From the NCBI GenBank assembly GCA_029851415.1, contig CM056741.1, positions 68,190,282 to 68,254,281 of the forward strand: a DNA stretch of 64,000 nt, read 5' to 3'. Below the pieces are notes generated by a model that ran no database searches, was not told the origin of the DNA, and worked only from the letters and a program-made list of their open reading frames with translations. Source of the DNA: Eretmocerus hayati. Lineage: Eukaryota; Arthropoda; Insecta; Hymenoptera; Aphelinidae. This document shows, in pieces, positions 22,933-35,699 of this stretch; position 1 is the first letter of the stretch; each line of letters begins with the position of its first letter. Position numbers and translations under genes: made by a program.

Positions 22933-24998
22933 ACTCTCCCCTATATCTGTATGGTAGCAAACCTTTCTTTGATTAATTGCATTTGCCCTTAGTGAAGTGA
23001 ATCCCATGGAAGATTCTTATTCAAATATTCTAATCTCTTTTCTTTATCTATATTCTAATCTTAAATCTATTTTCGAGCCGTCAAGAGTTGGCGGTGATTG
23101 AAAAATAAAAAGTCGCGGGACCTACTAGTAGGCCCCGTCGACTATCAACTTCATATAGAAGCTGGATATCTAGCTCAATTGGATTTTCAAAATTTGACAT
23201 ATACGATTATTTCACGATGTGACCCAGAGTAGAATCCTAAATAATATGTTTTTACTTATATGAGATTTGAGCGGGCACCCAAAAAAGTTATATTTGTCTC
23301 AACAATTTTTCGTTCCATGTCACGAAAGAACAATCTAGTCAAGGTTTGTCCATCAATAATTTGGGGTAGAGGACTGAAAGAATGAATGGAATGACAAAAA
23401 ATGAGACGATCTAGATTTGAATCCTGAAATAGGCAATATTGATTCCGGGAAAAGGAGAAAATGACCCTCAACAATGTAACACCATAGTTAGGGGTTCAAA
23501 TGTGAATGATCTGTACCACTTAATCTGAGCTCCAGGAACAGGGGATAAAATCTAAAGAGCGTTAATCGTAGCTGTGAATCGCTAATGTGAATGTGCATCA
23601 GGCGTGGAACGGAAGAGAGCGTTATGCAACATCGCGATCACAGGGATGCACGCGCCATAAGCCGGTGATGAGTAGCTAAGACCTTAAAACCGTCGAGTAT
23701 TTATTTACACGGTCCAAATCGAAATCGATTTTCCTTGCGCTTTGCATTTGTCCAGTCCAGCGGTTATCCGCATACTAGAACCGTCCATCGTAGAATTTCT
23801 CTGTATTACCGTGTCCATCCTTTCACCCCACATACTCTCTCATAGCTCGCTCAGTTTTGTTCTGTCGAGTTTTTGTCCGTGGTATATGGGCTGTACACGA
23901 AGCTTCTCGCATCCCGTCGGGGCTTTTCTCGAGTCGCGCCGGTGCGTAAAAGTAGGTATGATGTTGTAGGCCGGACGAATATTGCGCGCTCGCCTCGAGT
24001 ATTTTACTTTGTGCCTCGCATGCGTAAGAGGATTATAAGCTTTTCCTCTCGCGAGATATATAGAGGGGCAAAAAGATCGTCTGCGGTCAGTCGTTGAGGC
24101 TCAAGAGTTCCTATCACAGGAACATCATGAGGCATTTGGACCCAGAGTACAGGCGGGAATCAGAGAAAAAATAAGGAAACCTTCGTTGAGCGCAAGTGCA
24201 CCAAAATGGCACACCCTGCTTACATTTTAGGCTCGAATATATACGCCAACTTATGGACTCTCTATCGTGCAACTCTGCGGTCGCCAAAATACCACTTTGA
24301 GACAGAGGATTACACGTACGTGGGTGGACACATCTGGAGCAGGATTCGCGAGTGGGTACTTGGGTGACACGAGAAAGTCGATTCTGGCTCCGAAACGAGC
24401 TTTTGCGACCAGTTTACTGGGCCTACGCAGTCGCGTGTTTCACAAATTTTCCGCTTGGTTCTTAAATTTTGTAAGGTATCCGTCGGCTTTTTCGTAATCT
24501 GATCGTAATGATTCCGCAGAAACCCGTCCGTTTGTATGTACTAATCATAATACCAGCCATATATTTATGCCAGCTATACTTATATTTTATCATTCCGCCA
24601 GGTCCACGAGATCGTGTGCTATCGAGTAGTTGGTCTTTTCAGTATATGAATTTTTTATTGAATGAAAGAAGAATGCATGAAATTCAAGCTGTTTTCTATT
24701 ATTCTTCAAGCTTTGATCTACTTCAGTTCAACCGAAAGAGTTGTTATTTACTTATGCCGCACTTTCAGCCGGAATCAGTGAAATTTGACTCCGAGTCACT
24801 GGAATCTCGCAGATTTTCATTGATTCACGGTGAGTTGCATAGAAAATCAGTAAAATTTCAGCACCTTGGGACCGATTTTCCCTAATTCCAGCGGAGGAAG
24901 CATTGCGGGTCAGAGTTTCTAATCCGAGTGGAATTTGACTACGCCGAAAACGCGAGAAAGGTATCGAATCAAACAACGGATACCCAACAATTTTGAAC
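22933..24998. other. Unassigned DNA with a CG-richer stretch at 23.55-24.45 kb
   Basis: No gene was supported. Around 23570-24450 the sequence is richer in CG (for example CATCGCGATCACAGGG and GCGCGCTCGCCTCGAG), and frames up to 76 codons open on the plus strand, but none has recognisable features. Confidence 0.3.
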
Positions 24999-25630
24999 TA
25001 CCGTCAAATTGGGTAATTTTGGTATAGTGGGTGCAACTTTGGTACACCCCTGGAAAATGACTTTCAGAGCGGCATTCGGCAAGGTAAATGATTCTATCGC
25101 TTTGAAACTTGTTCTTCTCTCTCGACACATACATAAACGATGTATCGAGCCACCGTTGACCCCGCGTGAATGATTGCACTCGTTTATTGAAGCTTTCTCC
25201 GAAAAGGCTGATTTAGCACCGACACGTGAGTGGTCCAGTTAGTGTACCTGGCAAGAACTGTTCCGGGACGAACTGCGGATGAATAATGCTACATTTCCAT
25301 CACATATGTCACCATATTGAAGAAACCATCGTTACATTGGGGTATTTGAAGCATTCGGAATTTTAATGGATGAAAAACAGGGGAAAAAACCATAAAAAAG
25401 TGTACCCCACTCTACGTAAGAAGCATTACGGCAGGGTAACTTTGGTTTAATTCTGTATGGCAGCTTCTTTTCAATTTATCTTGAGTCGAGTGATGGTCTA
25501 TAAATTTTTAAAATGTTTCAAAAAGCTTAGAACAAGACTTCTGAACGATTAAAATCGATTCATTTGAGTGGTGGTGGGTAGAATTGAAATATTTTGTAAG
25601 TGTACCAAAGTTGCCCCATCGGGATCTAAT
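24999..25630 (+). repeat. Dispersed TIR-like repeat, copy R2 (uninterrupted)
   Basis: This is the sister of R1 (1445-3480) without its two insertions. It starts TACCGTCAAATTGGG and ends GTTGCCCCATCGGGATCTAA. Short inverted ends TGCAACTTTGGTACAC (near 25030) and GTGTACCAAAGTTGCCC (near 25600) suggest a DNA-transposon derivative. No coding capacity. Confidence 0.7.
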
Positions 25631-25660
25631 GTGTGATGATACGTGTATGATCGTAAGTAA

Positions 25661-25844
25661 GGGTGCGGCTACATGCAGTTATTTTTGGCGATTCTGAGAC
25701 AGCGGGACAGCGCCTCTATCGGCAATTGAGCCGTTTTGCACTATTTTGCCCATGTAATTTGAAGCGAACGCCACCGCAGCCTCCGATAGAGGCGCTGTCC
25801 CGCTGTCTCAGAATTGCCAAAAACGACTGCATGTAGCCGCTGCC
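25661..25844. mobile_element. 184-bp MITE with TAA duplication (PIF/Harbinger-like)
   Basis: The left end GGGTGCGGCTACATGCAGTT is matched by the inverted right end AACGACTGCATGTAGCCGC plus TGCC. Pairing continues through TCTGAGACAGCGGGACAGCG over about 60 bp per arm. TAA flanks both sides (25658-25660 and 25845-25847). Three-base TWA duplications are typical of PIF/Harbinger; assignment rests only on that. Confidence 0.75.
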
Positions 25845-25849
25845 TAACT

Positions 25850-28349
25850 CCATCACGAACGGCTTGTTGCTTCAAACCTTCTGCAAATCATTAAAATGCC
25901 GCTAGCAAAATAGATTATACGCAAGGCGTGACTAAAATTCTGCACAGTTTGAGTTTTCATCTCATATGGGTTGTACGACATATTGGTTTGACGGAGTCAC
26001 GTACTTTTGAATTGCTTATCTCCTGAACCAGGGCACTGACATCACACGTTCTTGGTATGTCTCAAAAACTTGGAAAAAGTTGGTTACATGGACGATACAT
26101 GAAAAGGAATTCCGAATGAAATCATCGAGAAGACTGATGTGTGTTTCATAATATTTTGACCCTGCGAGACGAAGCCATTACCTTCACAAAAGGATTTGCA
26201 TCTTATACATTTTTTACACGATGGTTTTCCTTTCGCGGTGTTCAAGCAAAGAGCTCCAAATCCCGATTCCTCTCACCACGACTGTCCTATTTTCAGCATT
26301 CTTCCCACATTTCGACGAATCGGCTCCAAAGATGGAGTCGAGATTCACGCGAGATCGCGCGATCCGTAGTAATGGTGCCTTATGCCACTCGGTGTAGTAG
26401 TCGCAAAGGTGTGGCATTTATCCTTAGAGGTCCCGAGCCCTTGAGTGAGTCTAGATTACTGGGGCGAAATTTATCCGGTAAATAGAGTGAGCTAGTGGCT
26501 GCTACATAAGTATATCGTGTAATACAGAGTCCGAGACGGTGGCGCACACAGGGATATACGATGATGGGGCTCATTGATGGCGTAACAAGTCGCGCGGCGT
26601 ATAATACCTCTCGACCCCCCGCGGAAGCTTTCTTGCATCATCGACTAATCACATCGCCCATAATGGATAACAATGAGCTCGCTCGCGCGGCATCCCGCCT
26701 TTGGGCATCGGCTCTGAGTATACGTATTCCCTCTCCATCTATACCATCACGCGTAAAGTAGATCTCGGGAATCGCGTGCATACGGTCTACCTTCCAAGGG
26801 CCAGCCCCTCTCAAGTGTTTCTATAATGTGGTGGATGGTTTTCCAAAGCGAGCTCGTGCCCCGCGGTGACGACGATGGCCATTGTTAGCGATCCTTTTCG
26901 TCCCTCTAGCGCTTCGAATACTGCGATTCAATTTTTTTGACCCTACTTGATTTTTGATCTGGCTCTTTTGAGTATCATGGGCTTTTCCAAAGCGCCGCAA
27001 AACGAGCGAGTTGCGTTTTGTAAAACAAATGAGCTTGGGTTAATGAGCCTTAACTATACTTGAGAGTGGACCGCGTGCGCCTGGAACCCGGGTGCGTTGA
27101 GCGATGAGATGATGAAAACGCCTGGATTTTGCGAGCTATGCAGTTGACGGATTTTGCTATATAATACCGGCTAGGTCCATGACTATAAGTTATGTCTTAT
27201 CTGTGTAGGCTCTTGTTTCATCATCTCTGGGATCTCTGTGTACAATAAGTATGCTAATGGGGCAATTACGGGTGCCGTCTACCCTGCAGAGAATCCGGCT
27301 TCCTTATAGCCTGCTTGTGAATTGCTTTGACTCGCGAAACCCTACTTTTTGCGTCGGCTGGTAAATGGGATGAGTTCGAAGACAATGTTGAATTCAAACC
27401 TATTATATCCTACTACAACAATACGTACCCTTTTCACAGCACTTTTTTCGATCAGAAAAATTGTCGAGTGTAACGTGATATGGGATTGTTGACAGGTCTG
27501 CCGACAGGGGCTTTTGAGGCATGAGTTTTTTCACTGACAAAGATTCGTTGTTTGGTATAAAATTGTCCACACAGGTCAGTCAAGGATTTAATTTAGTACA
27601 AACAGACTTATGGTTCGGAACTATGTTTGTGTGAATCTCTATAGATTAGAAATTCGAAACACGCATAACACCAGCTTATAGAGTCAAAATTTTTTCGAAA
27701 ATTTCTCGTCTTCATTTTATAAATTCCATGAAAAATCCACCAGTTGCATCCTCGCAACCATGCGGGGCTGGGAAGGTGCATCAATTGAATATGTACAATT
27801 TGATTCGATCCACGACGATGGTCAGCAAACTAGTAATGAGATACCGCATCTCTGACATCCAGAATACTTTAATTCTGAGGGTGAAGCATGAAAAATGACG
27901 AAATTGGCATTTTAAAAATGTTCACATTTCTACTCTTTCTTCCTTACTGCAAAAAGTCATGGTTTGTAGTCTTATTTATTTCTTGTATTGAATAATATTC
28001 TTGTGTTATTGTGTGTATTCGGAAAGAATACGACCACAATCACTGAACATCGGGTCAAGAAAATTTGTCCAGTGCAGTAGACTACTCGACTAGACAATGT
28101 AATCGAATGCATAAATCTTTCGTCAATCCTGTCAAGTATTCAATGACGGAAAAAATTTTTTCCTTGTGTTTCGAAATATTTAGAATTCAAATCAGGGGCA
28201 TGATGTTTGAGAAGAATTAATTTTGGAATCAAGCAAACTCCAAAGATATGCCGTACTCAGACCGTCACATTGAACATGGCTTGAATCCGTTCGAAGGGTA
28301 TGCCGATTCTTATTCAGCCAAATGACTTGAAATTTAATGTAGATCTTTA
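25850..28349. other. Unassigned DNA with a CG-richer stretch at 26.2-26.9 kb
   Basis: A stretch around 26230-26900 is richer in CG (CGCGAGATCGCGCGATCC, CTCGCTCGCGCGGC). Open frames of up to 114 codons occur but show no domain, no supported start and no splice context. Elsewhere nothing is recognisable. Confidence 0.3.
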
Positions 28350-28535
28350 GCATGATCCAAGGGTGCTACGGAGCCAAATGTGTCCATTCCCTGAGATAAA
28401 ATATTCAAACAAGATGTAATCGAGACACTGTATGCTGCCACACATGAACAGACGGCTTTTGAGTACACCTTTGCCCGTACATACTTTACCTTAGGAAATC
28501 GACACATTTGGCTCCGTATCACCCTTGGGATATGC
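28350..28535. mobile_element. 186-bp hairpin, MITE-like
   Basis: The left end (CCAAGGGTGCTACGGAGCC, 28358-28376) pairs with the inverted right end (GGCTCCGTATCACCCTTGGG). Weaker pairing continues inward (TCCCTGAGATAAAATAT with the complement of ATACTTTACCTTAGG). Target duplication is not clear. It is longer than a usual animal pre-miRNA; a small MITE is the simpler reading. Confidence 0.6.
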
Positions 28536-31500
28536 ATTGTATGAATCCATATGAATTTTCACGACATTTGATTGGGTAAAAATTGCCATATTCTTCTAAT
28601 GGATGCGGAGATATATTCATAATGGCGGAGGACTACAGACTTACTTCAAGCTTCGAAAAAAATAGAAACTTCAGAACGAATCAAACTGCGGTTATCAAAG
28701 AGTATGAATTGCTTTGATGTACGAAAATAGTCTGTAAACGAAAAAAAAAAAAACCATTCTGACACATTTGCAGGAAAGAGTTAAGGTACTTATATAAAAT
28801 CAAATTGAAGCAGAATCGTGGAATGGTATTGAAGACACAAGATGTGCCCGTCATTTTTCCCAAATATGAGAATACATGGTACATTGAATCCCACTAAGAA
28901 TTTGAAGGAGTGTGGAATTGTGCAGTGGTGAGTCTCGAGTTTTCTGCCTGCGCTTCTTTCTGTTCCATGACGATTGACCGGCGATAATTTAATTCTCACC
29001 AATTTTTCACTAATATTACTGGAAGTAGTGGAGAGTGCCTATTTTTTCCTGGCGCATATGATATGTACGATTGCAAAGTTTTTCTTTAGTCTAAAATCGC
29101 GACATCTTGGCTCTTGGATGCTCATTCTGCAGCGTCTTTAATGGTTTTTCAAACTTCTTGAGTTCAGTAGCTGCATTCAGAGAGTGCAGAAGTAATGTAG
29201 AAAAACATTCTGAAGATAATTCCGCACATTTTCTCTGAAACTCATAGAAGAATCTTCTTTCCATAAAGCTGGCATCACTTGAATTTATTTCAGCCTTTTT
29301 TCAACGTTTCCTGGCTCATTCTTCAGGTTCTGAAACAAGCCCTAAAGTAAGACAAGCTGAGCTCAATAAGTTGGAGACTTTTTTTATTCTCTTGCTTCTT
29401 AATAGTTTGTTTTACCAATTTTACTGTCTAATCTAATATAGCGGGCGTATACACTGTCATCTCCTACCGTTTTCTGACCCGCTATCGTTTTGCTACGTTG
29501 GTTTTCTGGAGCTCACAGTTGTATTATTTTCCTATGGGAACAAATGAGATGGTAGCTCATTGGGGATATGACTAGATTCAGATTAGAAATTACTTTGGAT
29601 TTTTTCCATCAATTGAAAAGAGAAGAATTTTTGGACGTTGAGTAGGGTTTTCCCGTCTTGGTTAGAACCTTGAAAACACTATCAGTTTTCGATGTCAAGA
29701 TGGGTGATAGAATTTGAATCTTGATCAAATTACTAGTGGATCCTTAGGTGTAGTCTTGTATTTTTTTCCAGGGAAGAAGGAACAATGAACCAAGATTTAT
29801 GATTCGGTGTATAATCGTTTGATATAGAATAAAACTCATTCTTTCAGAGCACGAGTATAGGTATTGTTTGCTTTTTAGGGCCACCTGAAAACGCTCAATA
29901 GCCCAGAAATTATATGGAAAATCTAAAGATTCGAAAGAGAAAATCGCGCGCGTAACCAGATCTCAATCGAGAAACTTGATAAGGTATAGTATTAGACATG
30001 GCGCAAGGTTCTTATACGTGAATTAGCCTAAGCGTGAGTTGAAAAAGTATTGATTGGAGGAAAGCATGTGTGAAACCAACGAATTAAACTTCAAGAGGTA
30101 CAGTAGAGCGTGAAGAGATTTATAAGGAAACACGAGACCGAATCGACGCGCCGCGAGGATAATTCTCGTGCCTCCGCCGGTAGCAGTAAAGGTACGAGTG
30201 TGTGAGTGTGATGAGGAAATATCGCCGCAGTCCGTGGCGCGGGTCGATTGGGGCGCCTCGAGGGTACCTCATCGATTGGCTGGGATGTGAAAATTGGCCG
30301 GCGCCGATCGGTTGCGCGCAAATATAATGGACAAACGCGAGAGGCACGCGCGCGTCGAACGGCATCGACAGAGCTTCGGAAGAATAAGTACGTGTGCTTT
30401 TGTGTGTTGATGGCGAACGCAGGAGAATGCATGCGAGAGAGGTGCTCTTACAAATGATGAGAGAGTCGTCGTTCATGCTCGTTTTGGGCCGAGGGCATGA
30501 ATGTGCGCGAGTATGTCCTGACCGATGTGTGGGGAGACCAAACGTATGATTTTAATGAGGGGACAACGAGGAACGCTATGGGTGCTTATTGATCTCTGTA
30601 TATCCCTTGATTAATCTTAAATTAATAAATCTCGGTACCCTGAATGCCCACTAGCTATCCGATCGGTTTGAGGCTTAATCTAATTTGAGGGCTTCGACTT
30701 TTTCGATGATATTTGAGCACTTGCACCAACTGCCAAGATTTCTATCACGATTGGATTTAACGAAGTTTCTTGACCTTATTTTCATTTCAAATTTATTCAG
30801 GGAGGACGGTTTGAAATACCTCTACACGATCCAAACGTGTGAAATTTTCGTAATGAGGTGTATCATAGATCATAAATTGTACTAAATTCAACAGTTGCTG
30901 ATTGAGTAGACTAAAATAATCATAATAATTTTTCAAACAATATAGTCTGTTGAAGCATAATGTGTCCACATAATTATATCGTTATCACACTAACTATATA
31001 TATATATATATCAAGCTTGAAGGAAAATATCTTCTCTGCATAGTTTTGCAAAGAAAAAAAGGTTGTTGCAAAGATTGTTAGCTAGATCGCATTTCCCACG
31101 AAATCTTTATGCAGATTTGGATCCGTTTGACCCTCATTTGATTTTTGTTTGATGGAAGAAGTTCGAATTCGGCTTGCCGAGATGTCAGTCACTCTTGGTC
31201 TTTATTATTATATTATCAACTGAACATTCTTTTGGTATGAAATTTCAGACATAAAATTTCCGTTCCACTCGAGCGCTTTACCACTCAGGTTCCAACGCCA
31301 AACTGCTACATTTTTGGCATTATATCTAACTCGTGAAGGATCGAAAAACCTTCTGAGTGACAACAGTGCTAACTGAAAAGTGTATTCTTCTCATCTTCTA
31401 ATAGTCGGCTTTCCGATTTTCTTGATCGAATCATCACTGGATGAAATATTCTCGTCAAATCGCTCATGATGTTTCAATATCCTTTGAAGTTCCTTGCTAT

Positions 31501-34380
31501 AAACTTCAGAATATGATTCCAGCTTGAATTTGGGCATTAGAGCAAGCCTAAAGCTCTGTTCTGCCTGCGAGCGCAATACACACAGAGACAAAAAGCAATT
31601 AAGGTCTCAGGTGTCTTTATCCGAAGAGGGTCGTGCCTTCCCTCTGTGCTGACTATCAAGCTAAAAAGCCTTGCGTCTTGGGGGAGCGAGAGAAATGCGC
31701 AAATAAGATTTTATGCAGGCTCAGTTGGTTCAGAAGCTCACGATCCTTTTGCACGATTAAAATTTCTGCTAGCTCATTCGTTTTTGTCAGTTTCAAACCA
31801 ATTTATTTCAGAGGTGCCTTTTAAAAGCCTGTAATTAATCAGTATCTTGAGGGAGAGAGGGGGCGGGTCAGTTTCCTGAAAATGACAGCATTTTTCGACA
31901 ATGTTCGACATGGATACCTGGTAAAGTGTTCCAAATTGTGGAATTCAACTATCAGAAGCGTCTTTCTGCAAAATATCATGTTGAATAGCTTTGAAAAAAT
32001 TTCGACATGTCTAAGAAGCCATTTGAAAGAGTCGCTGAGGACGACAGATTCCACCGTTCTAAAGAAGTAGAAAAATGTGAAGTCGAGTTGGTTATCAGAT
32101 AAAGTATACACGAATTCGCAAAGATATATTTTTGCCCCTGCTGAATAAAGGTGAAACGAGCCTCATATTTTTTTCAGGAGATTACTTCCCGGTGAGATGT
32201 CGCAAGCTGCCTCGAGTTTATGCTCCTTTTTCTCTGAGCACTCCATCATCGTTCTTCCTCTTCATTTTAGCGTTGCCGACTCTCTCGCTCGAGTCTTTTG
32301 TTAATCTGCCACGGTATTCTTGTAATGTTGCCCAAGTACAATAGAAGTGCTGTCGGATGAGAAAATCTGTACCGTCGGTAATTGGTACATGAAAAGGTAA
32401 TTAGTTGGCAATATAAATTTTACTCGTGAATTGCGTCGAGCTCGTCATCTCAAGTTGGTTACGTTTTACTCAATTATTTATCGATCCTTTGTTACGCAGA
32501 GGTGGGTATCAGGTTTTTCCAGCTACTTCCGTTTTCAGAGTCTTTTTCACTTGACAAAATAATTCCGAACCTGTGTTCGTTGCTGTCCCATGGGAAGTCA
32601 TTTTTTCCCGGATCAAAAATTCTCCCATTCGATTACAGGTATATGATGTAACAACGTACGAAACCCTTCTTGGTCGTGACATCGAACTCATCTGATTCGT
32701 CGGAATATATCACGCGTATCAGTACTTGAGAAGGTGATATTTTTCCAGAGGTTTCTCTCTGTTTTCGGGATAAAACTGAAAATATCTGACGTTCAATGTG
32801 TGTATAGGTCGTTTTCCGGCTCGCTCGAAGCGCAGTGACAAAATTCTTCCTCTGGGAGACAGTTCAGAGGATAACGTTGGGGAAAGAGCCCACAGAAAAT
32901 GCGAAACGAGAAGGCAGGATGCTCGAAAAATCCTCTTTTCCCCATGTAAATTTCTCGCTTGTCTAGCACACATGCGTCTCTCTGCTCAGCAGCGCGCGAG
33001 TACATGCACATATGTGTCGCTGTATATAGGCTGCAATATAGCGACCGCAAAATGTACATGCGGAAACTCCTCGCCTGACCGATGTTGAAGCACGAGCAAT
33101 CGTTCATTTGAGCGCGAAAAACGACTGACGTTTATTTTTCTGACAATTTTTTTTCGAATGCGCGACCCTCGTGTCTATGCTGAAGTGACGGAAAATATGC
33201 ATAAATATTCTCATATTTTCCTTCAACACATCGTCCGTTGGTTTGCATTTTCAGAACTTTCATTTTTTTTGGTGTGTACTTAGCAGACTGTGAAAATTCT
33301 TACTTTGAGTTGGAAATGATGATGATGTAGTGATGAGAGCGACGAGAAGGATTCAAGTTATTTGAGATTTTTCATCCTGTGCATCAGAGTCAATGTGGCA
33401 GTATTTTTACGAGACCAACAATGGTCATCCTAACTGATATTGGCTATCTCTCTACACACTACAAAAATAAATCCTTACTCTGAGACTGCCGTAGCATTTT
33501 AGTGTTGCATCTTATATTTGCCTTTGATCTGACCATCAGATCAGAAAAACTGCTTTTTTCTTCGATTGAAAAAATACCATGATAACAAGATCATTCGCAT
33601 TAAGTAGAAGTTAATCGTCTGAGAGTCAGGCAAAATTAATCTCACCCCGAGAACCTCACACATCTCATGTAAACTTTACCTAGCAGCTCCAAAACAATCA
33701 GCATTGATATATTAGGTTAACAATAACAACGCTCGTGTGCTCTCTTACTCTGCGTCGTAACTGTGATCGTGGATTTAAAGAATTTGAAGAACTCTACCAC
33801 CAACATTCGTGAATTCAGTGGTATAACCTAGCTTACATTTCACAAAACAAACATACGTCAGTGAGAATGTGACTCCTAAAATGCAGCCATAAAAAATGCT
33901 TGGTGTAAGGCCGAATCCCGCGTCAGCTGTATCACTTGCTCATGTTTAGGATTTTTCACCTCAAATTTGTTGCATTTTGCTCTGAGAAAGAAATCAGTCT
34001 GAGCGTAAGGATTTAATCTTGTAGTGTATTGATCACAGTATGGTCTAGTGTATGGGATAAGTGCCCATGAGTGATGGATTCACTGACCATCACCAAGGGT
34101 TATGTGGATCCTCGATATTCGCAAGCTCATGGTAACTTAGCGTTATTGCCTCTCTCGCTGCCGCTCTGTTGGCTTATGAATGTTCTTGATAAGCAAGGGG
34201 GTTTTGGAACTCTCTTGCAGCTCAAGAACAATGTTTGCGAAATGATGGGTAATGATTGATTGATGATATTGGAAACAAGGTATCTTGAGGAGTTCGTAAA
34301 GGTGGCGTAGTGTGAATCAGTGGATTTATCAATTAATTCTACCCACAATCGACACGGCCACGTAATATATTTCGACAAGA
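28536..34380. other. AT-rich DNA with no supported gene
   Basis: Only short motif-free frames were seen. A CG-rich patch lies at 30120-30440 (GGCGCGGGTCGATTGGGGCG, GAGGCACGCGCGCGTCG). A (TA)n microsatellite is at 30994-31011, a poly-A run at 28741-28753, and GATGATGATG at 33318-33327. None indicates a gene. Confidence 0.35.
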
Positions 34381-34384
34381 TCAG

Positions 34385-34930
34385 TCCCAATTGAACCAAA
34401 TTCCACCGAACTGGACCGAATACGACCGAATTAGACCGACAACAAGAGCACCAGGTCTGCGAGATACGGATCTTGATGGAACTCTCAGAATCATGTTGTT
34501 TTGGTGAAGAATGGAGGTATCTACGAGGGTTTGCGCCAAAGGGCGTTCTTATCGCAAGATACAGCTATGGAGATTAGCATTGTCAGTATTGGCCCATGTC
34601 CACAAATCGTATATATAACGGTAAACTGACAATACTAATATTCATAGGCGTACTTATCTTGAAACAAGAGGCCCATTGGATTAAACCCTTGGAGATATCT
34701 TCATTTCTCACCGAAACAAGATGATTCTGAGAGTTTCATCGGAATCCGTGACGCATAAATATGGTGCTTTCCTTGTGAGCTAAATCTCATAAGACCGAAT
34801 TATACAGGGTCAGACTGAATTTTATCTATCAGAGCGAACTGAAGCGAACTAGACCAAATCCGACAAAATGAGAACAAACTAGACCGAATCAGGCCAAATT
34901 ATCCCAAACCACACCGCATAAGTACGGTAC
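34385..34930. repeat. 320-bp imperfect hairpin flanked by GACCGAAT-type repeats
   Basis: Arms 34448-34603 and about 34612-34767 pair imperfectly: GGAACTCTCAGAATCATG and GGTATCTACGAGGGTTT on the left match inverted copies on the right, with centre near 34607. On both sides lie short degenerate repeats of GACCGAA(T/C)TAGACCGAA type (34390-34440 and 34795-34915). This looks like an old fold-back element with minisatellite-like shoulders. Confidence 0.65.
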
Positions 34931-35620
34931 TTCTATAGTATGGTATCAGTACGATAGTTCTTCTACGGTATTAGTGCGGTATTTCTTGAGCAGGATTTTC
35001 AGTACAGCACCAGTGGGGTGATTCTAGGACTGTACTATTTTGATAATTCTAGTACGGTACCGGTGTGGTACTAGTTAGCAACGAGTACGGTACTAGTATA
35101 GTTATCCCAGCACGGTACTTCTAGTACGATACTAGTAAGGCTATCCTAGTGCGGTCCTTCTAGTACTGTGCTAGCACGGTAATCCTAGAACTGTATTAGT
35201 ACGATGATTTTAGGACGGGACTAGCACAATAGTTCTCGTACGGTACTGGCATGGTATTAGTAGAGTAATCTCAGTACGGTACGAGGAAGATAATCTTAGG
35301 ACTGTACTAGTACGGTAATTCTAGTACGGTACTAGCACGGTATCTCATTACGGTTTTAGTCCCATAATTCTAGTACGGTACTACTGTGGTATCGGTGCGG
35401 TACTTCTACGGTACTAGTATGGCATTGGTTCGGTATTTGTACGGTACTACTATGGTATTGGTGCGGTACTTGTACGGTGCTAGTGCTGTAATCCTAGTGC
35501 GGTACTCCTAGTTCGGTGCTTGCATAGTACCAGTACTGTCATTCTAGTACGCTTCTAGCTTGATATTTCAAATAGGATTCTAGTAAGGTTTCAGTAAAGT
35601 ACTCGTACGGCAGTAGAACC
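34918..35620 (+). repeat. Degenerate minisatellite of TAGTACGGTA units
   Basis: More than 40 imperfect copies of TAGTACGGTA, or close variants, are arranged in alternation as CTAGTACGGTACTAGCACGG. Higher-order units are roughly 20-40 bases and divergence is strong. The repeats abut the hairpin at 34448-34767 and end near 35620 with GTAGAACCGTATTAGACC, reminiscent of the GACCGAAT shoulders. Confidence 0.85.
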
Positions 35621-35699
35621 GTATTAGACCAAACTAGACCGGACCAGGTCAGACAATCCATCCATCCGAAGATCGATCCACCCATGACCTATACGGCCA

